From: an uncultured Bacilli bacterium
GTDB lineage: Bacteria > Bacillota_I > Bacilli_A > RF39 > UBA660
NCBI GenBank assembly: GCA_944364705.1
Contig: CALVWH010000043.1
Coordinates: 1 to 6,949, forward strand
Direction: 5' to 3'
Length of the DNA: 6,949 nucleotides
Below, piece after piece: positions 6,148 through 6,949 of the stretch. Under the pieces are notes generated by a model. It saw only the letters and a list, made by a program, of their open reading frames with translations. It had not been told where the DNA came from and ran no database searches. The first letter of the stretch is position 1, and each line of letters begins with the position of its first letter. The position numbers and the translations under genes are program-made.

Positions 6148-6160
6148 ACTTTCACCTCCC
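6110..6160 (-). promoter_or_regulatory. Hairpin I plus U-tract over the leader ORF start; possible attenuator/terminator I
   Basis: In the minus-strand RNA, G6153 to U6142 pairs with A6130 to C6119 in 12 contiguous pairs (one U-G), loop 11 nt. The AUG (6147-6145) lies inside the stem. After a U-C mismatch the SD can pair further with the sequence around C6117 and the following U residues. Seven Us (6116-6110) come two bases after the stem. This may terminate transcription, hide the start site, or both. Pairing was checked by eye, base by base. Confidence 0.68.
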
Positions 6161-6167
6161 TATTTAT

Positions 6168-6197
6168 ATCATAGCACAAACCGATTCTATTTGACAA
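6168..6197 (-). promoter_or_regulatory. Promoter of the rnr leader
   Basis: On the minus strand TTGTCA (6197-6192, 5/6), an 18-bp spacer and TATGAT (6173-6168, 5/6), with an extended TGC directly before the -10. Predicted start near 6161, immediately before the leader ribosome binding site. The -35 box begins 8 bp after the stop codon of the membrane protein gene. This is the nearest convincing promoter for rnr. Confidence 0.72.
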
Positions 6198-6204
6198 TAT
6201 TTTT

Positions 6205-6909
6205 TTATGCCAAAGAGGACACGAATTGATTATATTGGTTTGTAAGTTCATCGTTGGAAAATAAAATGGTTTCTCCTTCTACGGTCCAATTTCCTTGATT
6301 TGTCTGGAGAAATGTAAGAACAGATTCATAAGTATTTAAAATATTTATAATTTCATCAATGGAATTTTCGACCGTTTTATCGTTTGCTTGACTTTCTAAA
6401 TCACCAACAAAGACATCTCGGTAATAATCAATATAATAAGAATCTAAATTTATTTCATCTGAATTTAAATAAGACATGGCTTTGTCTTCCGTAAAGAATT
6501 CTTGATAATCTTTTTTATCTTGCTCTAAATTGTTTTTCATCGTTGTTAAATATTCTTTGGTTTTAACAAATTCTGGCCCGTCGGTTTTATAAGTTTCTGC
6601 AGTTAAAACGGTTGTAATTTTTTCATCTGATAAATGGATTGTAATTCGATTGGTAAGTTCGATTCCATCTTTTAAATAGTTTTTGAATGCTTGTTCAATT
6701 TCTGCATAATCTCCACTAGATACCAGAGTGTTTAGTTTTTTATTTAAAGTTTCTTGATCAGAATTTTCTTCGTTCATCAATTGATCAATCTCAGAAAATT
6801 CCTTGTTTAATTTTTGTTCTTGCATACGATCATGAAAAAAATAATAAGCAACAAGTCCTCCAAAAGCAAGAACCAAAATAAGAATAACGATTAAAATTTT
6901 CTTTTTCAT
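6205..6909 (-). CDS. Membrane-anchored extracytoplasmic protein of unknown function
   Basis: A 234-aa protein I do not recognise. MKKK is followed by a hydrophobic segment at residues 5-25 (ILIVILILVLAFGGLVAYYFF) and then HDR. This predicts a single N-terminal membrane anchor or uncleaved signal with the rest outside the cell. There is no cysteine anywhere, so it is not a lipoprotein. The remainder is hydrophilic, rich in Glu, Asp, Asn, Gln and Lys, and looks mainly helical: about residues 27-80 and 115-145 resemble coiled coil. A more strand-like part lies at 85-105 (NRITIHLSDEKITTVLTAE). Start support is good: AAGGAG lies 6 nt before ATG. It precedes the rnr leader on the same strand with no terminator of its own, so its transcript may run to the terminators at 6160-6082. 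A link to the cell envelope is inference only. Confidence 0.8.
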   Translation of the reverse strand: MKKKILIVILILVLAFGGLVAYYFFHDRMQEQKLNKEFSEIDQLMNEENSDQETLNKKLNTLVSSGDYAEIEQAFKNYLKDGIELTNRITIHLSDEKITTVLTAETYKTDGPEFVKTKEYLTTMKNNLEQDKKDYQEFFTEDKAMSYLNSDEINLDSYYIDYYRDVFVGDLESQANDKTVENSIDEIINILNTYESVLTFLQTNQGNWTVEGETILFSNDELTNQYNQFVSSLA

Positions 6910-6935
6910 TTTTTTCTCCTTCTTTGCAATCTCTT

Positions 6936-6941
6936 ATTATC
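6936..6941 (-). promoter_or_regulatory. Possible -10 element for the membrane protein gene
   Basis: On the minus strand GATAAT (6941-6936) is 5/6 of the -10 consensus and would start RNA near 6929, just before AAGGAG. A -35 element would lie beyond the window edge, so this cannot be confirmed. Confidence 0.3.
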
Positions 6942-6949
6942 TTTTATTA

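Noticed and set aside
6191..6196. Plus-strand TTGACA as promoter of an antisense RNA
   Set aside because: It is the mirror of the leftward TTGTCAA box and has no rightward -10 at suitable spacing; it also points away from the small ORF.
1..6949. CRISPR array, tRNA or rRNA gene, insertion sequence, phage genes
   Set aside because: Looked for on both strands; no regular repeats, cloverleaf, transposase or terminal inverted repeats were seen.

Overview
The window looks like chromosomal DNA of a low-GC Bacillota (Firmicutes) lineage. It is AT-rich with A/T-biased codons, has AGGAGG-type ribosome binding sites and sigma-A-like promoters, and uses compact spacing. TGA is a genuine stop codon for the thymidylate synthase and glycosylase genes, and Trp is encoded by TGG, which argues against the Mycoplasma code. 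A Bacilli/Erysipelotrichia/RF39-like relative is my guess; nothing here fixes the genus.

Layout: positions 1-2358 lie on the minus strand. They carry a 470-aa archaeal-type thymidylate synthase flanked by accessory domains, then an SDR oxidoreductase, then the first 55 codons of a flavin-reductase-like protein that overlaps the SDR stop by one base and runs off the left edge. Positions 2411-3434 lie on the plus strand: a family-6-type hypoxanthine/deoxyinosine-DNA glycosylase, then the transcription elongation factor GreA with its own consensus promoter. The two divergent blocks are separated by about 50 bp, in which two extended -10 elements overlap almost symmetrically. Convergent terminators lie between greA and RNase R. 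The right part is again on the minus strand: an unrecognised membrane-anchored protein, a short leader region, and RNase R (819 aa).

The most interesting element is the leader between the membrane protein and rnr (about 6058-6197). It holds a good extended -10 promoter, a strong ribosome binding site and a 13-codon hydrophobic ORF (MIQIILIVLSLFL). Its start codon lies inside a 12-bp hairpin followed by a U-tract, and its stop codon overlaps the foot of a second, textbook intrinsic terminator. I see no convincing promoter after the terminators, so rnr is probably transcribed by read-through. That is the architecture expected of a translation-coupled attenuator, or alternatively of a tiny toxin-like membrane-peptide gene. 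greA also has a hairpin that would bury its ribosome binding site and show its AUG in the loop.

The genes mainly serve nucleic-acid metabolism: dTMP supply, removal of deaminated bases, rescue of backtracked RNA polymerase and degradation of structured RNA. The SDR/flavin-reductase pair is an apparent redox module with no known substrate.
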